64,000 nt of DNA, from positions 12,471,213 through 12,535,212 of the forward strand of contig NC_053408.1 in NCBI RefSeq assembly GCF_016859285.1. Direction: 5' to 3'. Below the pieces are notes generated by a model. The model made no database searches. It was given only the letters and a program-made list of their open reading frames with translations, and was not told the DNA's origin. Shown here one piece after another: positions 37,501 through 50,563 of the stretch (the stretch's first letter is position 1; each line of letters starts with the position of its first letter). This stretch comes from Xiphias gladius. Lineage: Eukaryota; Chordata; Actinopteri; Istiophoriformes; Xiphiidae. The position numbers and the translations under genes were made by a program.

Positions 37501-40324
37501 CCCTCAAAAAAAGAGCAAAAAATCTGTGTTGTGGCTTGCAATGTATTCCCGTATATTAAGGCCACTCTGGGTGGACAATAAGTATTTCCACTTTAATGAT
37601 GAGGATTTGTAAGGATTTTTCCCTTGAGATTCTGCAAACTATTGAGTTTAATAAGAAGCCCTGTTTGACGCTCAGGGATTGATGGTCCTAGCTGGGGATG
37701 GCATGGTACCTGGGATGTCGTGCTGTAAATATATGGGATGCAGCTCAACCAGCTATGTTGCCTGGAAACCCTCTTTCAGGAGCGCAATGTCATTAAGCAA
37801 AATTTGTGCCTTTCGCCGTGCACGACGCTCTCTTTCTCCCTCGTCCTCTTTTTCCCCACGCATTACACGTTTGGTTTCTTTGCCCTTAACCCACAGAGGA
37901 AATCAGCCTCATATCTGGATGTAGAATTAAAAAAAAACAAAAAAAAACACAGTCGCTGTTTTTCATTGCAGTTAACCTCAGGCCAACTGTAGCCGCAACA
38001 ATAAACTCTTGGAGAATTAAAATCCCAAAGACAGATGTGCCATGCATCATTTCTCTTTCTCCTCCCCCAGCCAGCTGCGCCTGTCACTCCAGTGGTGACA
38101 GCACCGCAGCAGCCCACCACCCCCCCACAGCCCTCATCTGGCGGCTCGTTGGACAGCATGCTGGGGCTGCTTCAATCAGACCTGAGCCGACAAGGAGTTC
38201 AAACATCCTCCAAGGGAAACTGTTCAGCCTGTCAGAAGCCAGTAGTAGGACAGGTGAGTTATCAGTATACATTTACCTATTGATACATATAAGTATAATC
38301 ATTTTTTAACTCAAATTCACTTTTAATTGTTTCTTCGTGCAGGTGGTGACGGCTCTGGGGAAGGTGTGGCACCCGGAGCACTTTGTGTGCACCGAGTGTG
38401 AGACAGAGTTGGGCAGTCGCAACTTCTTTGAGAAGGACGGACGACCATACTGCGAGTCGGACTACTTCACCCTTTTCTCCCCTCACTGTGCACACTGCAA
38501 CAAGCCCATACTAAATGTGAGACACTTGGACGTGCACATGTTTCTGTCTCATTTTGAGCTTATTCTGTCATGAATCATCACCTCAACCCATATGACGCCA
38601 TTTAAGTTTTTATTCCTCCTGTTGTTTAGAAAATGGTCACTGCTCTGGACAAGAACTGGCACCCGGAGTGTTTCTGCTGTGTTAAGTGCAGCCGGGCGTT
38701 TGGAGAGGAAGGTAATGGGCGGCATGTACTGTATCCTGTCTGGGTTCAACACACAGCTGTTAACAGTGAACTGTAATGACCAAATTTAAAACATTTCAGG
38801 CTTTGAGACAAAAAAAAAAACAAAACAAGAAATACTGTCAGCCATTTAAAAAACAGAGTTCTACGGAAAAGGTTCAGACAGTGTTTGGAATTATCCAGTT
38901 AATTGGACATTTATCAAAGGAACCGTAGAACTGCGTACCTCGTGTCTTCTGCAGGTTTCCATGACCGTGAGGGCCAGCAGTACTGTCAGCAGTGCTTCTT
39001 GACTCTGTTCGCTTCCCGCTGTCAAGGCTGCAGCCAGCCCATTCTGGAAAACTACATCTCAGCTCTCAACTCTCTCTGGCATCCGCAGTGCTTCGTATGT
39101 AGGGTGAGTGTTTCTCTGTGGGCTTGGAGGACGTGTCCATATATAATAAATAAAATGGTAAAATGACTCCTGGTGTGTTATGGTTGCAGCTCTCATAACA
39201 TTATTCTGAGAAAAAGTCAGGGAGGTTGGAGAAATTTTGTATTTATTTTAATCCAAGGGTCATTACCCTGTACGGGGACAGGGCCGTAGATGCTATGGAG
39301 GACAGAAAGGTAACATTTCTGGAAATTTGGAGGAGGATTATAATGACATGAAGAGGATTTTGAATTCCAGTGTTTTTAAAAGGCAGATTCTTATTTTTCT
39401 TAGACTAAATTTGAAAGTTTTATGAAAAAAGAAAATAATTAAATGAAATTACAGATATGTAATGATCTCCACCACAATTACAAGCCCGGCACCAGGCCAA
39501 AATGTAGGGAAATAAAATTCACAGAAATGTTTGAAAGGATATATAAACGAATAAATAAACTGTGAATTTTTGTCTTAAATACTCAGAAAATTAAGCACAG
39601 TTTGTTTGGTGGACTGGAGGAAATTTCTTATGTGGGTGAGGTCCTGCTGTGGCAATGTAGACCTCAGTAATTTTAAAATCCTTGCTACAGCACTGGAAAT
39701 GGCACATTTCTGAGACCAGCAAACTGGTATTTGTTTAATATGCTCTCTTGAGCGAGGCACACGACCCGCAGCTGCTACAGTGAAGCTGCTCAGTGACCGA
39801 CGGATCAGTCTGTGGTTGTGATGTGTGCATGTGTGTAATCTTGTGCATGTGTTAGGGCGTTCCTGAAAAAAAGGCGCTGATTTAATTAAAACTACCATGT
39901 AAAAAAAGGTTTTAAACCCCCCCCCCAAAAAAATCTAAAAATAAGTTGGAATTATGTCATGAGAAAGTCTTCATTTCTCATGACAACTTTCTAATTACAG
40001 CTCTGTGAGTCAGGGCTCTCCGCTGTGACTGAATCGCACTGCTTCTCTCATCTCCAGGAGTGCTACACCCCCTTCGTTAACGGCAGCTTCTTCGAACATG
40101 AGGGCAAGCCGCTGTGTGAGGCCCACTACCACCAGTCCCGTGGCAGCATGTGTCAGGCCTGCCAGCAGCCGATCCTGGGCCGCTGTGTCACCGCCATGGG
40201 GGCCAAATTCCACCCCCACCACCTCGTGTGTCACTTCTGCCTGAAGCCCCTGAGCAAAGGCTGCTTCAAGGAGCAAGAGAACAAGCCCTACTGCCACCCC
40301 TGCTTCATCAAACTCTTTGGTTGA
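31563..40324 (+). CDS. tgfb1i1: Hic-5 / TGFB1-induced transcript 1, paxillin-family LIM adaptor
   Basis: Eleven coding exons (31563-31575, 35534-35682, 35829-35884, 36185-36321, 36409-36490, 36743-36827, 38071-38253, 38343-38516, 38630-38711, 38955-39103, 40058-40324) join to 458 residues (human 461). LD motifs are LD1 [12 protein letters not shown] (1-12), LD2 [12 protein letters not shown] (about 100-111), LD3 [13 protein letters not shown] (about 157-169) and LD4 [13 protein letters not shown] (about 200-212). Four LIM domains then run from [11 protein letters not shown] (about 224) to the terminal CFIKLFG, all with Cys/His zinc ligands. [13 protein letters not shown] after LD2 separates Hic-5 from paxillin and leupaxin. 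It is a focal-adhesion scaffold binding FAK/Pyk2 and vinculin-type partners, and a nuclear receptor coactivator induced by TGF-beta. Intron 1 is about 4 kb. An AATAAA at 40939-40944 ends the 3'UTR. Confidence 0.95.
33402..33850 (+). mobile_element. Repeat remnants in tgfb1i1 intron 1
   Basis: GATCAGTGATTCCCAACCAG at about 33407 resembles hAT-type terminal repeats of fish MITEs. At about 33775-33845, GGCTCCAGCCCACAACGCGA, then AGGATAAGC, then GGGTGGATGGA is the familiar end of a very abundant teleost repeat. The interval between holds no intact transposase. The boundaries are approximate. Confidence 0.5.
35108..35158 (+). other. tgfb1i1: Candidate in-frame cassette exon of tgfb1i1
   Basis: A 51-nt block follows a strong acceptor (TGTCTCTCCTTAG) and ends TTTG|GTACGT. 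It is in phase 1-1, the same phase as the exon 1/exon 2 junction. Included, it would add 17 residues ([15 protein letters not shown] and flanks) after MEDL and change LD1 from LDALLADLE to FDALLADLE. Skipped, the normal [12 protein letters not shown] results. Prediction only. Confidence 0.45.
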
Positions 40325-40938
40325 GGACACAGCAGGACTTTGCCCCCCATCCTTTGGGACAGAGAAGCTGTATGACTATAAGTTCTCAATTTGTGTTTTT
40401 TACGGTGGGAATGAGGGTGGAGCTGGTCTCTTTCTTGGTTTTTTATTTGAGTCGATAGAGGGATGGGCGGGGGAAAGAGAATCATCCAAGCCAACTCATT
40501 TCTGTTTATGTGACGAAAAGGTGGACTGCATATAGACTGGCGGGATTAAATATAACTGTAGGAATGATTAGACAGACACAAAACGATGCCAAATGATTTT
40601 GTCATGTATGTAAGTCTTTTGCATACTGTATTGATTCAAATTGAATATTGAAAATTGAATTCTTTTGCCAAAGGTAGAAAGGAAACAGTATAATGAGAGT
40701 AAATGTATTGTTTCAGTGAAGGATTTATACTGTTGTTCAAGGAAATCCCCTTTAATATATTTGCTTTATATTTGCAAAAGTATAAGTGTCACTGCAATTG
40801 CTTTTATATATTGTATGCTGAATGCTATATATGTTTTTGTGTAACAAACCAAGCTGTCATATGTTTAAAGTCAGATATTTTGCATTATTCTTTCACTATT
40901 GCTCTATGCAATTTGCCAAAAACAATTCCAAAGAATTA

Positions 40939-40944
40939 AATAAA
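40939..40944 (+). terminator. Polyadenylation signal of tgfb1i1
   Basis: AATAAA about 615 nt after the tgfb1i1 stop codon, the only canonical signal I noted in the 3' flank before the next gene. Confidence 0.6.
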
Positions 40945-40959
40945 GGAGAACACAACTTG

Positions 40960-42066
40960 TTTTGCTGTTTCATGGGTGAATGAGTCAAAGGATCAACGGT
41001 GAAATTTGAGAAATTAAAAGAGCATTTTACAGGTAAGTACAGGTAAGCCTTTTTATACAAGGAACACGAGGAGCAGAAGCGTCCTATCAAAGTTTATTAA
41101 GAACATAGAAAAAACAAATCAGAGTCGGCTGAAGAAAGTAAATAGATTTTGAACAAAGATAAAATTACATGTAAGTAAATGAATGAAAATTGGGAGGGGG
41201 GAGATATAGGTTGTAGTTCATTCACGATACTGAATGCATAACAGAAAGCCAGTAGTTTGACATAATTCTCTGTATACATACTTTTTAAAAAAAAAGAAAT
41301 TTAACTTCTGAAATAAATACAGGAAAAACATGCTCTCAATTTGATGGGTAGACATTAGTAAAGGTTTAAAGGTGTGTTTCTTTTGCCTTTGGTGACACTG
41401 GTAATTTAAGAGTCCTACTTTACAATAGATTTAGAATAAATTTGAGCAATACCATTTGTGTTGATTAAAACTGGACATAAGATTAGAATCCAGCCATCAA
41501 ATATGTAACCGACCAGAAACCTTCTACATCCACTTATGCATCACAAAGATTTTTTTTTTTTTTTCCCTGTGTAGAACAAATCAATTATTCCATACATGTG
41601 GTGTAAATTCTTGGGTTGTAAGTAAGTTTCCCCCAAAATAACAGTGAATCCGAACTTCGTCTGCGGCCTGAAAATGCAGTTTCTCCACTAGATGTCACTC
41701 TTCGCCCACTGCTGCTCCGAAAAAGGGACCGGAGCATTTATAACCGCATCAGAATCAAAGGCAGCATCCTGAGCGTGTCCGGGATTTTAAAAAATAACGG
41801 CGGCGGGGTTTTAACTCAATGGTTCATCCAATCGTAAGCCCAACGAAATATTCACGAACTGCAGCCCACGGTCGAGGCGAGATGACAGCTACGTGCAAGC
41901 GCGTTGACGTGAGCACGCCGCTGCACCGCACAGGTGAGTTCATTTAAAAGTTGATGAGCCTCCCCCGCTGTCTGACGAGAGAAAGCAGGTAGCCCCGCGG
42001 TGAAAGTCACCGTCACACGTCGGCTATAAGTGTTTAAAAAAAAAACAATAATAATTATAATACACA
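40960..42066. other. Intergenic DNA and probable patl2 promoter
   Basis: The first 700 bp are AT-rich with nothing assignable. From about 41640 to 41960 the sequence is richer in CpG and GC, and it probably contains the patl2 promoter and 5'UTR. No TATA box is evident. Confidence 0.4.
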
Positions 42067-45000
42067 ATGAGTGATTCACAGCAGGAACAAGTAAGTCAGT
42101 ATCATTTAGCTGCTTTCTTTTTTTAAAAACGGGTGAGTATTGTTGTACTGGACAAGCGGCAGTCTGAAAGCTAGCAAACCAGGTATTCATAGCATGCTGA
42201 GAAAATTAGCTTTTGGGTCCCTCCACACAAAATGTCCGACGCCAAAAAGTTAGAATTTCATTAAGAAAAATACGCAATCCAGTGCTCAGTGTCACTTAGC
42301 TTCTTTGCAGTCTTGATACATAGGTTTTTTTTGTTTGTTTGTTTTGTAATTATTTTTATTATTATTATTTACCCCCACGTTGTCTCCATCCGCCCAGGAG
42401 TCCGAAAAAGCGTGTGAGCCCCAGTGGCCTGAGAATGGAGGTGAGTGGAGCGATGGGGAGGACGTGACCAACATGGACTGCGGGCTCCTGCAGGCCATGG
42501 CTGAGGAGGACGAGGAGATAAACGTCCACAATGAGGAGACGTTTGGAATGGGTGTGTTTAATGTCATTTTGGTCACATCATTTCCCACAGTATTTAAAAC
42601 AGATGGTAAAAGTTGGACAGCGGGCCCGTCCAGCTTTGTCTCTTTCTACACTGTGAAAATGGAAAAAGTTGAGAGAAGCTGAAACTTTAAAGAAATACGT
42701 AGACATTTTGGGAAATATGCTCATTTGTTTTCTTGCCCAGAGTGAGATGAAAAGATTAATACAGATTTCGTGACTTTACAGTAAATAATGAAGTGTAAAA
42801 GATGTGTGAACATGAAAATGTTCCATTTCACGGGGTGGCCGGAGCAAGGCTAGCTAAGAAGAACAGTTGTGATTATGTCCCTTATGAGCTACACCTGCTT
42901 AAAAATATAGCATCTAACATAAGAGTAGCAAATTAAAAAAGAAAATGTAATGGATCATAGATGATTATCAGAGACTAGCTCGGTTTGCTGCCCCAATTTT
43001 TCCTTTGAATTCTGAGAATTAAGAATTTAAAATTGGCATTTTTTACACTGTAAAAAGGTGAAAGCTACCCTCAGACTGCATCTCTACATGTCTCTGTATT
43101 ATAGATCTTGATGCACATGGGACCACAGAAGACCACAGCAGCAGTCTCCTTCAGTTTGGAGAGCCACCGCCACCGCCTCCGCCATCAACACCACCTCCAC
43201 TAGACCCCAAACCTCCGTCTCCCCACAGCTCCCCCTCCCCTCCCAGACAGAGGCCACAGTATCTGCCCCGGGCTCCCCCGGGGCAGCGTAGCAGAGGTAG
43301 GGGACAGAGGGGAGGGCTGGGCAGGGGGCAGATGTTTGAAGACCCAGCAGTGATGAGGATAGTGGAGGGGCGTCCAAGCCTCAAGGTGATGCAGATTAAT
43401 TTATTTATTGTCTGAAAATTTTAATTGGACAGCTCACCTCACAGCAGCTTGTCTTCTTTTTGGTCTGTTTTACTTTTAAGAGTCTTGACAGCGCCATAGT
43501 GGACTGTGGGAACGCCATGTACCAGAAAAGCTTTGAGGATGATGTAAGTGCCAACTTTTAAAGACATTTTACTTTTTTTTTAGGTCCTAATGTTTACTTT
43601 CACTGTTCAATTTTACTTTTTTTTTTCTTTTTTTTTTTTTTTTTTGTCCGTAGTGGATGTCACCCACTTACAGAAAAACCAGACGAATCTCAGGATCACT
43701 GCTTCAGGTTAAGATCACTAAAGAGCACAAGTGATAATCTGCACGACTTTGTTTTACTTAAAAAAAAGCTCTCTTATTTTATTCTGTTTCTTAGGACAGT
43801 GCTATAGTTTGTGTGATTGATGGTCACAGAGGCAGAGGTCAGCACCTGACCTCCAACTTCCTGGATTTGCCATATCCTGTCTCTTCCTTCAGGGGCAGGA
43901 GAGGGGAACCCAGAGGACCCTACTCCAGGAGACAGTTTAGCCAGAGAGGCCCCTCTCAGGTGGAGAACTCATTTTAACAGCTAATCATTTCTTTTAAAGG
44001 AGTAGTTCGACATTTTCCAATTTATTTGTTTTCTTGCTGAGAGTTGGATGAGAAGATCTGTCATTTGCATATTTGTCTACAGCAGAGCAGCAGATTAGCT
44101 TAGTTTAGTATAAAGACTGGAAACGGGTGAAACGGCTAGCCTGACTCTGTCCAGAGGTAACAAAATCCCCCTAGCAGCAACCCAAAAGCTCACTAATTAA
44201 CATCTTATATCTCGTTTGTTTAATCCATACAAAAACTTTAACTGTGAAAAGATCAAATTGTGGTTTTTACAGAAGGTTCTGTGTCGGACTATTTTTTTGG
44301 ACCAGTGTGGTGACTTCCTTGAATTTTATCATCACTCTCGGCAAGAAAGTGAATAAACGAATTTCCCAAAATGTGGAGCTACTCCTTTTTAACAAACACG
44401 CTGAAAATTGTTGCCTGTCAACTTCTTCACTTAATTTTAGTTTCTGTTTTACTTTTGTCTTGCAGATGCATGCACCAATAATAACAGGATCGCCCATCTT
44501 CTCACGTCAACCTTTGACTCCGCGGCGGCATTACAATCAGGTTTATTCCACTATAAATCAGACTTACTCTGACAACTTAAAACAAATAGCAAATTTATTT
44601 ACAGATTTACAGATTTTTATTTTATTTTTTTGTTTGTCCTGATTTGACGTTTTTTGTGCTGAATCAGACAGGGGGCTTCATGTTTCCTTCGAACCGCCCT
44701 TGCCCCTCCACTCCTCAGTCTCTGACTCCTAAGATGATGCAACTTCGCTTTGGTGCCAACTCTCCAAGACCGTCCCCTTTTTATAGCCCCTCGTCTAATC
44801 CAGTGCAGCATTTCAGGTGTGTGATGATCTCGTGTATCTCACAGGAATGTTTGACTTGTGGTCTGAAATATTTGTCAGCAAAGTTTGATTATCAAGTTTA
44901 TTTATAACTTGGCAGTCTTGTTCGTTGTTCATGAGTATGTGAAACTCCCTTCATTGACTTAACATTCATAAATTTTATACAATCGCTGGCATTAATATGT

Positions 45001-48000
45001 GTATTTAAAAGGTTAAGTTAGATTAATGTATAAAACTGTCATCTGGATATAAGACGCAGCTGTACCCCAGAACTGGTGCACAGCTGAACTTAGATATTGA
45101 CCAGGATAGTAGTAAAGGCAATGGACACACGACTGTTTGACGTAGATTTTTCATGTAGAGGAGAAAACTGAGCAGTGATTTTGCTGGATGCCTAAAATAA
45201 CCTGCTACAGCATGAAAGTGCATGACTGCAGATTATTGGACCAGTTTTAAAGTTAAGGAAGCAATCCGGGCTGTTTTCAATACCTAACTACCTTCAATTT
45301 TAGCATTATGTGAGAGAAAACACAACATTTCCACATAGAGATATTTTTCACGCTGTATGAATTGAGATAAATAAAATGTTCTTTGGCATCAAGATAGTCA
45401 TCTTTACCCTTTGACCATGTGCATAAAACACAGCACAACAACCAGTTTTCCTGGAAACTGACGAGGGTTACTGGGGCGCTTTAAAATGTGAAGTCTTTCT
45501 CTGACCCACAGGTACCCCGGTCCTGTCACCCAGCTTCACCCCCAACACAAACGATTACTTAGTCAAAAACAACGTATGTTCCAAAGGTCAGTTCTAAGTC
45601 AAATAAAGATTTTTAACTTGTCACATTCAGTATGTTGAGAAAAAGGAATAGGCATTATTTACAAAATGCATGATCTGTTGGTAGAAAATCAGAGGGCTGG
45701 GATCCTTACTGTAATCTCATGACGGCCAAAGAGAAGGAGTGGATCACCAGGCTGCAGATGATTCAGCTGCAAAGTGAGAATCCTTACCTCGAGGACTATT
45801 ATTACCAGGTAGGAAATCTTAGCTCTAGTGTCGTCATTATTCTTTGTCAGTTTTGAGCTAAATAACCCACCTTTGCTCTTTCTTGGTACTTTCCGTATCA
45901 TGTGAGCAAACTGTTGCATGCATGAGCAAAGAGTGAATTTTCATGGCTAGTGTAATTTATACTTCGTCACAGGAGTACTATCGACGAATAGAGGCCAAGA
46001 TGGCTGAGGAGGAGCTTGGCATCAGGAGCAAGAGGGAGCCACCCAAGCTCACCACACCTTACATCACAAAGACTGACTCCTACACACCAGGTTATTCTCT
46101 CGTCACCGTCTCGTGCTGCTAGACCACATTATTTGCCATTCTAGAATGGTTCCAGCCATATTCTGTGGCCATTTCTGCTGTTGTGAAAACATGGATACTT
46201 AAAATTGCAGAAAAACTTTCAGTGCTCTACATCTCTTTCCACAACTATAAGCCTTTTGCTCTTCTAGTGGTGCACATTGAAGGCTCTTTGGGTCAAGTTG
46301 CTGTGTCAACATGTTACTCTCCTCGCCGAGCCATCAGTGCTGTTCATGCAGTCCAAGCTCAGGGTCCACTTGAGGTGACGGTGTGTTTAAGATAAATTCC
46401 GGTATCATAGAAGTGTAATAATCTGCCATCTCTGACACTGAGACTGTTATTTTAACATTACAGGAACAAAAAGACAACAGACAACAGCGGTTAGAGGTCT
46501 TCAGCAAAATAGAAAAGGTACCTGCTCGTTACTTGTTTCTATCCAGAGAGATGCCCTATTTTTTTTTTTTTTTTTCTCTACCTTTCTTCTCTAACACTGG
46601 GTCACACCTGCTGTGCCCTCCAGTTGTTCATGGCTCTGTTGGAAGTGGAGGAAACGGAGAGGATGAAAACCACAGTCTTGTCTGAAGCAGATGAAAGAAG
46701 GCTAATGGAGAAGACCCAGAGGAAGGTGGAGCACATCTACTCCCAGCTGCAACACCACGACCCTCTGTGAGTCATATACACCCTGCCCCCTGAAAGAATT
46801 GATGCATATTGTGTAAATATTACTGGGCTTATTCTTGTTTTTCCTTTCCTAATGACGTTGTACCAAAATGGGTTAAGATTTTGTTGGGCTCTGAATTTGA
46901 GCAATGAACTTTTTGATGTAGAGATTCAGGAGGAGAGTTTCTTCCTTTCCTGCTGGTTTCAAAGGGCAAAAAGCTACTCGCCCGTCTGCTCCCATTCCTG
47001 AAACATGATTCTGCACTGAAAATCTTGCGTATTGTGACCTGCAACCTACCTACGCTGATGAGCAGAGATGCAGAAGAGGTGAGCGGTTCATGTGAAGTTT
47101 TTAAATTTCATTTTTCTTTCTATGCTGCTCTAAAGCAATTTCCTTTTGTAACAAAAACCTTAAGCTGAAAGTTCTGCTTCTCTGTTCTACTAATCTTTTT
47201 TTATTAAATAATCGTTTGAACTATAAAATGTCAGAAAATATTAAAGTGTAAATTATAATTTTCCAGAGCTGGAGGAAACAATTTCAAATTGCTAGTTTTG
47301 TCTGACCAACAGCCCCAAACCCAAAATTTTTTAGTTAAATATCATATAAGAAAAAGAATTGCAGCAAATTCTGAGTGACTGGAACCAGGCGAAGTTTGGC
47401 ACTTTTCCTTGAAAAATGACTGAAACGATTATCAAAATAGTTGCCAATTAATTTTCTGTCAACTAATCGCTACAGCCCTACTTAGCTCAGCTCCATCTGC
47501 TAAAGAGAGAACGTGAGATGTGGTTGAAGAATGTGGACACTTTGAGCTTACATAATTTTGTTCAAAAATACTTCATACACTGTTCAAAAATGAATCTTAT
47601 CATCCTCTTATCATCCTAACATCCACTTTTTAGGCTCTTCCAGTGCTCTACCCACCGCTTCGAAATGTTATCGGAGGACTGACATTCAGTCAGCTCATTG
47701 GGGTCCTCAAAGATCTGACATCATCTGAGTCTCTGTCAACATACGAGTGCCTTACGCTGGCATGTCAGAACAAGGTCTGCGCTTTCTGTTGCTGTTTAGC
47801 TTTAATTTAGTATCATTTTATTGGATGTTGCTGAGGTTTTTCTCACTTGCTGCTTTTTCTTTCAGTTTGGACTGTCCTTACTATATGCTCTCCTGTCCCA
47901 AGGAGAGAAGCTGCTGTCTTCAGGTGTTCCTCTCGAGCCTAGCATCGGTGACTTTGAGACCTGGTGGGGCTTTTTACTGTAGTATTCCAAGAAGAGAGAT

Positions 48001-48324
48001 AATTTTAGCATTCTTATGGGATTTTAACATTTGTGTTCCTGTTGTCCTTTAGGACTGACACAATATTCCAGGTGGCGGGACAGCTATCCCAGTGTTCACT
48101 GGTGGAGCCGCTCCTCCTGCCTTCAAACCTGCTCACTCTGTTCTGCCGTTACCTGGACAAGCGTACTGTGCATCAGCTGAAAAGCAACATGGAGTAAGTT
48201 TTTTGTTACGAGGTTTTAATTCAATACAAGTATACTTTCACACTGTCCACAAAGTTTGGTGGACCCTGACTCTCAAATATCTTTATTTAGGTCTGCGACT
48301 GGATTCCTGGCTCTTCCCTCTTAA
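42067..48324 (+). CDS. patl2: PAT1 homolog 2, oocyte mRNA-binding translational repressor
   Basis: Nineteen coding exons (42067-42090, 42398-42551, 43105-43385, 43481-43543, 43654-43707, 43795-43959, 44466-44540, 44668-44816, 45512-45586, 45685-45808, 45973-46090, 46268-46374, 46464-46517, 46624-46766, 46922-47078, 47634-47774, 47866-47963, 48053-48193, 48291-48324) close in frame to 718 residues. Diagnostic PAT blocks are [34 protein letters not shown], the PATL2-like [19 protein letters not shown] and the C-terminal helical domain ([47 protein letters not shown]). The N-terminus is acidic, then proline-rich, then Arg/Gly-rich. Closeness to PATL2 rather than PATL1 rests on the EGSLGQ region. 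It binds maternal mRNAs and represses translation in oocytes. If intron 18 is retained, a TAA at 48194 would end the protein after NME. An AATAAA lies near 49558. Confidence 0.9.
42689..42764 (+). repeat. Partial copy of a percomorph dispersed repeat
   Basis: AGACATTTTGGGAAATATGC, then TTTTCTTGCCCAGAGTGAGA, matches the left end of the longer copy at 43998-44238. Both are in introns of patl2 in the same direction. Confidence 0.7.
43998..44238 (+). repeat. Percomorph dispersed repeat, long copy
   Basis: The order TAGTTCGACATTTT, CTTGCTGAGAGTTGGATGAG, TTAGCTTAGTTTAGTATAAA, GACTGGAAACGGGTGAAACG, CTAGCCTGACTCTGTCCAGA, GGTAACAAAATCC, AAAGCTCACTAATTAACA, TTTGTTTAATCCATACAAAA follows a repeat family I recall as ubiquitous in percomorph introns. 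It lies between patl2 exons 6 and 7. Confidence 0.8.
47190..47480 (+). repeat. Percomorph dispersed repeat in patl2 intron
   Basis: AAATGTCAGAAAATATTAAA, then TTTTGTCTGACCAACAGCCC, CAAACCCAAAA, AAATGACTGAAACGATTATC and AACTAATCGCTACAGCCC match the order of an abundant fish repeat with an ...ATCGATTAATCGACTAATCG-type end. Confidence 0.75.
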
Positions 48325-48820
48325 GGTGGACAGAAGCTAATGAGATGCAGCTAATGAACAGGTTGTAGTGAGCCACTAGAGTGAAGGGAGCAGCAGCAGC
48401 AGGACGGCCCTGACAAAAACTCCTCAGTGTTCAGTATAACAGAAGCCATGTAATGTACTCTTGAACTGTGTTAAATGCTTAGATTCTTATTCCTTTTTCC
48501 CTCTCCCTCATCCCTTCACGTTTTTGCACTCTCAACCTGTTTCCCTTTTTTATTTCCTTTATCTGATATTTTTACTTTCCTCCCTTTGGTCTCCAGGAGG
48601 TTATGTCAGTGCAAGTTACTCTGAAATTGTAAAACCCTTTTTTTTGTTTTTTTTCTTTTTCTTCATTTCTTTTTTTTAACCTTCAAGTGTTGAGATCATT
48701 TCATGAGATTTCCATGTAATTTGGCTGTTAACATTACATTTACTAGTGGATGGAGCTGATTTATTTATCTGGCTTGTATCTAACGACTCTACATTTATTT
48801 ATTTCCATATATATATATCT

Positions 48821-49255
48821 AAAAGCCAGTTACATTTAGGACAAGGAATCTGAGATAAATTAAATTTGCTGGATCAGATATCTGTAAAACTTATTTTCAG
48901 TTAAACTGAACAAAAACTAAGAGCAAATTCTGAAGAAATACTATACAATGTATCTTAGCGGGATTATTGGATCAGTTATAATTTAAGAGTATCTACACCC
49001 ATAAAACATAGTAATCATCTCATTCGATTTATTACTTACCTCAGATAGAATAAAACAATACTACTCATTTTGTCATTGGTTAAGTAGTAAATCCTTTGCT
49101 GGTTTGAATAACCAACTTTTGTTTTGGTTTTAGCATTCTGTGATACAAGACAGTATTGGCATATTGTGAAACTCCCAAGTTTCCAAAAGTACCATTTAAA
49201 AGCCAGTTACATTTAGGACAAGAAATTTCAGATAAATGTGCTGGATAAGATAATG
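48821..49255 (+). repeat. Short direct repeat pair
   Basis: AAAAGCCAGTTACATTTAGG followed by ACAAG and a GATAAAT..TGCTGGATAAGAT-like block occurs at about 48821-48890 and again at about 49196-49250 in the same direction. This is a local duplication or two copies of one repeat. Confidence 0.7.
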
Positions 49256-50563
49256 GTGACCAGGTTGAGGATTGTCTAGTAATTGGTGACTGTACAGCTG
49301 AACCTATATGTTCATTATAATAACCATTTAAGGAAGTTGTCATGGCATGGGCCATCAACATAAGTCATGCACTTTTGTGTTTTTTGTAAAAAAAAAAAAA
49401 AAAAAGCATGCATTGTGTATCGATACTAAATATGATGTATTTGGTGTAATTTTCCATCTTATATGTTTGAGTTGTAAAGAGACTTTTATTTATTGTGTTC
49501 ATTTGGAAACAGGAATCAATCATTTAAATTGCACCCTTGTAGAGCACTTGCAACATAAATAAAAAAATCTTTAAAAATGCTCAAAAGATTGATCTGGTTT
49601 GCAGAAAATGCATTCTAGCACTAGAGTTGGAGGACTTTGCTACATTGTTTGCTCCTTTTGCTTGCAGTCAAAGTCCTGGACTTCAGGCTTTTTAGATTCT
49701 GCTTTGGATGGTGAAGTGGGTCTTATTATAACTTGATGCAAAGTTGGATAGGCAGCATCCATTCAAGCTATTACTGAGTCTGGTTGTAGCTCCATGAATT
49801 GATTAACTCTGGCTCACATCAAATCTCTCAACAAATCTGTGCTCCAGATATTGTTGGTTTTTCCACAAGCAAACCAAACTAATTGGCCTGTTCTGTGCTG
49901 AAACGCCAGTGTGTGACATTCCTAAAGGGAGAAACTGATGGGAGCAGCAAGACAGGATGTGTCTTGTACAGTATAGGGAGAGGGAAGAAGTCCTTAACAA
50001 AGTGGCAGAGTGCAAATATGAATTAATCTTGTGCTGTGCAGAACAGAAAATGGCTAATTAAAGACAGATATGGGATTCACGAGGCAAGTTATGCCAATTA
50101 CTGTATACTAATGAGAAACACGGAGAAAGCTGCAGAAAAAGAGGGAAATTGGGAAAGCAAAACCAGCAGAAGCACACACTGTCATATCTAGGTTTTACTT
50201 ACAAGAAATATACGGTTGATTCAACCTAGATGTGAACGTTTAGGTAAATGTGGTTATTGCTTAGCACAGAAGTAATGCAGTAAAATTGTGCACTATTTAA
50301 ACATAACATGGTGTCTTTTGAGATGTGTAAATTATGGCTCCCTCTTGAACCTGCATGCCTGTGTTTCTCAAACCCTCTGCTTTGTCCATATCTGCATTCT
50401 TGAAGAGAATCTGGGCTCCAAAGTACTCAGGAACACACAAGGCTGTTTTAATATAATACATTTAGGAGCGTTGTATAGAAATCTGATATTTGGTTGTTTT
50501 CAGAAGCACAAAATTTTAATTTCACTTGAGTGGATGGTGGATCACCTGGTAATGCTTTGATAT

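Noticed and set aside
44244-44642. 132-residue plus-strand frame in patl2
   Set aside because: It is mostly intron plus repeat tail; the real exon 7 (44466-44540) lies inside it.
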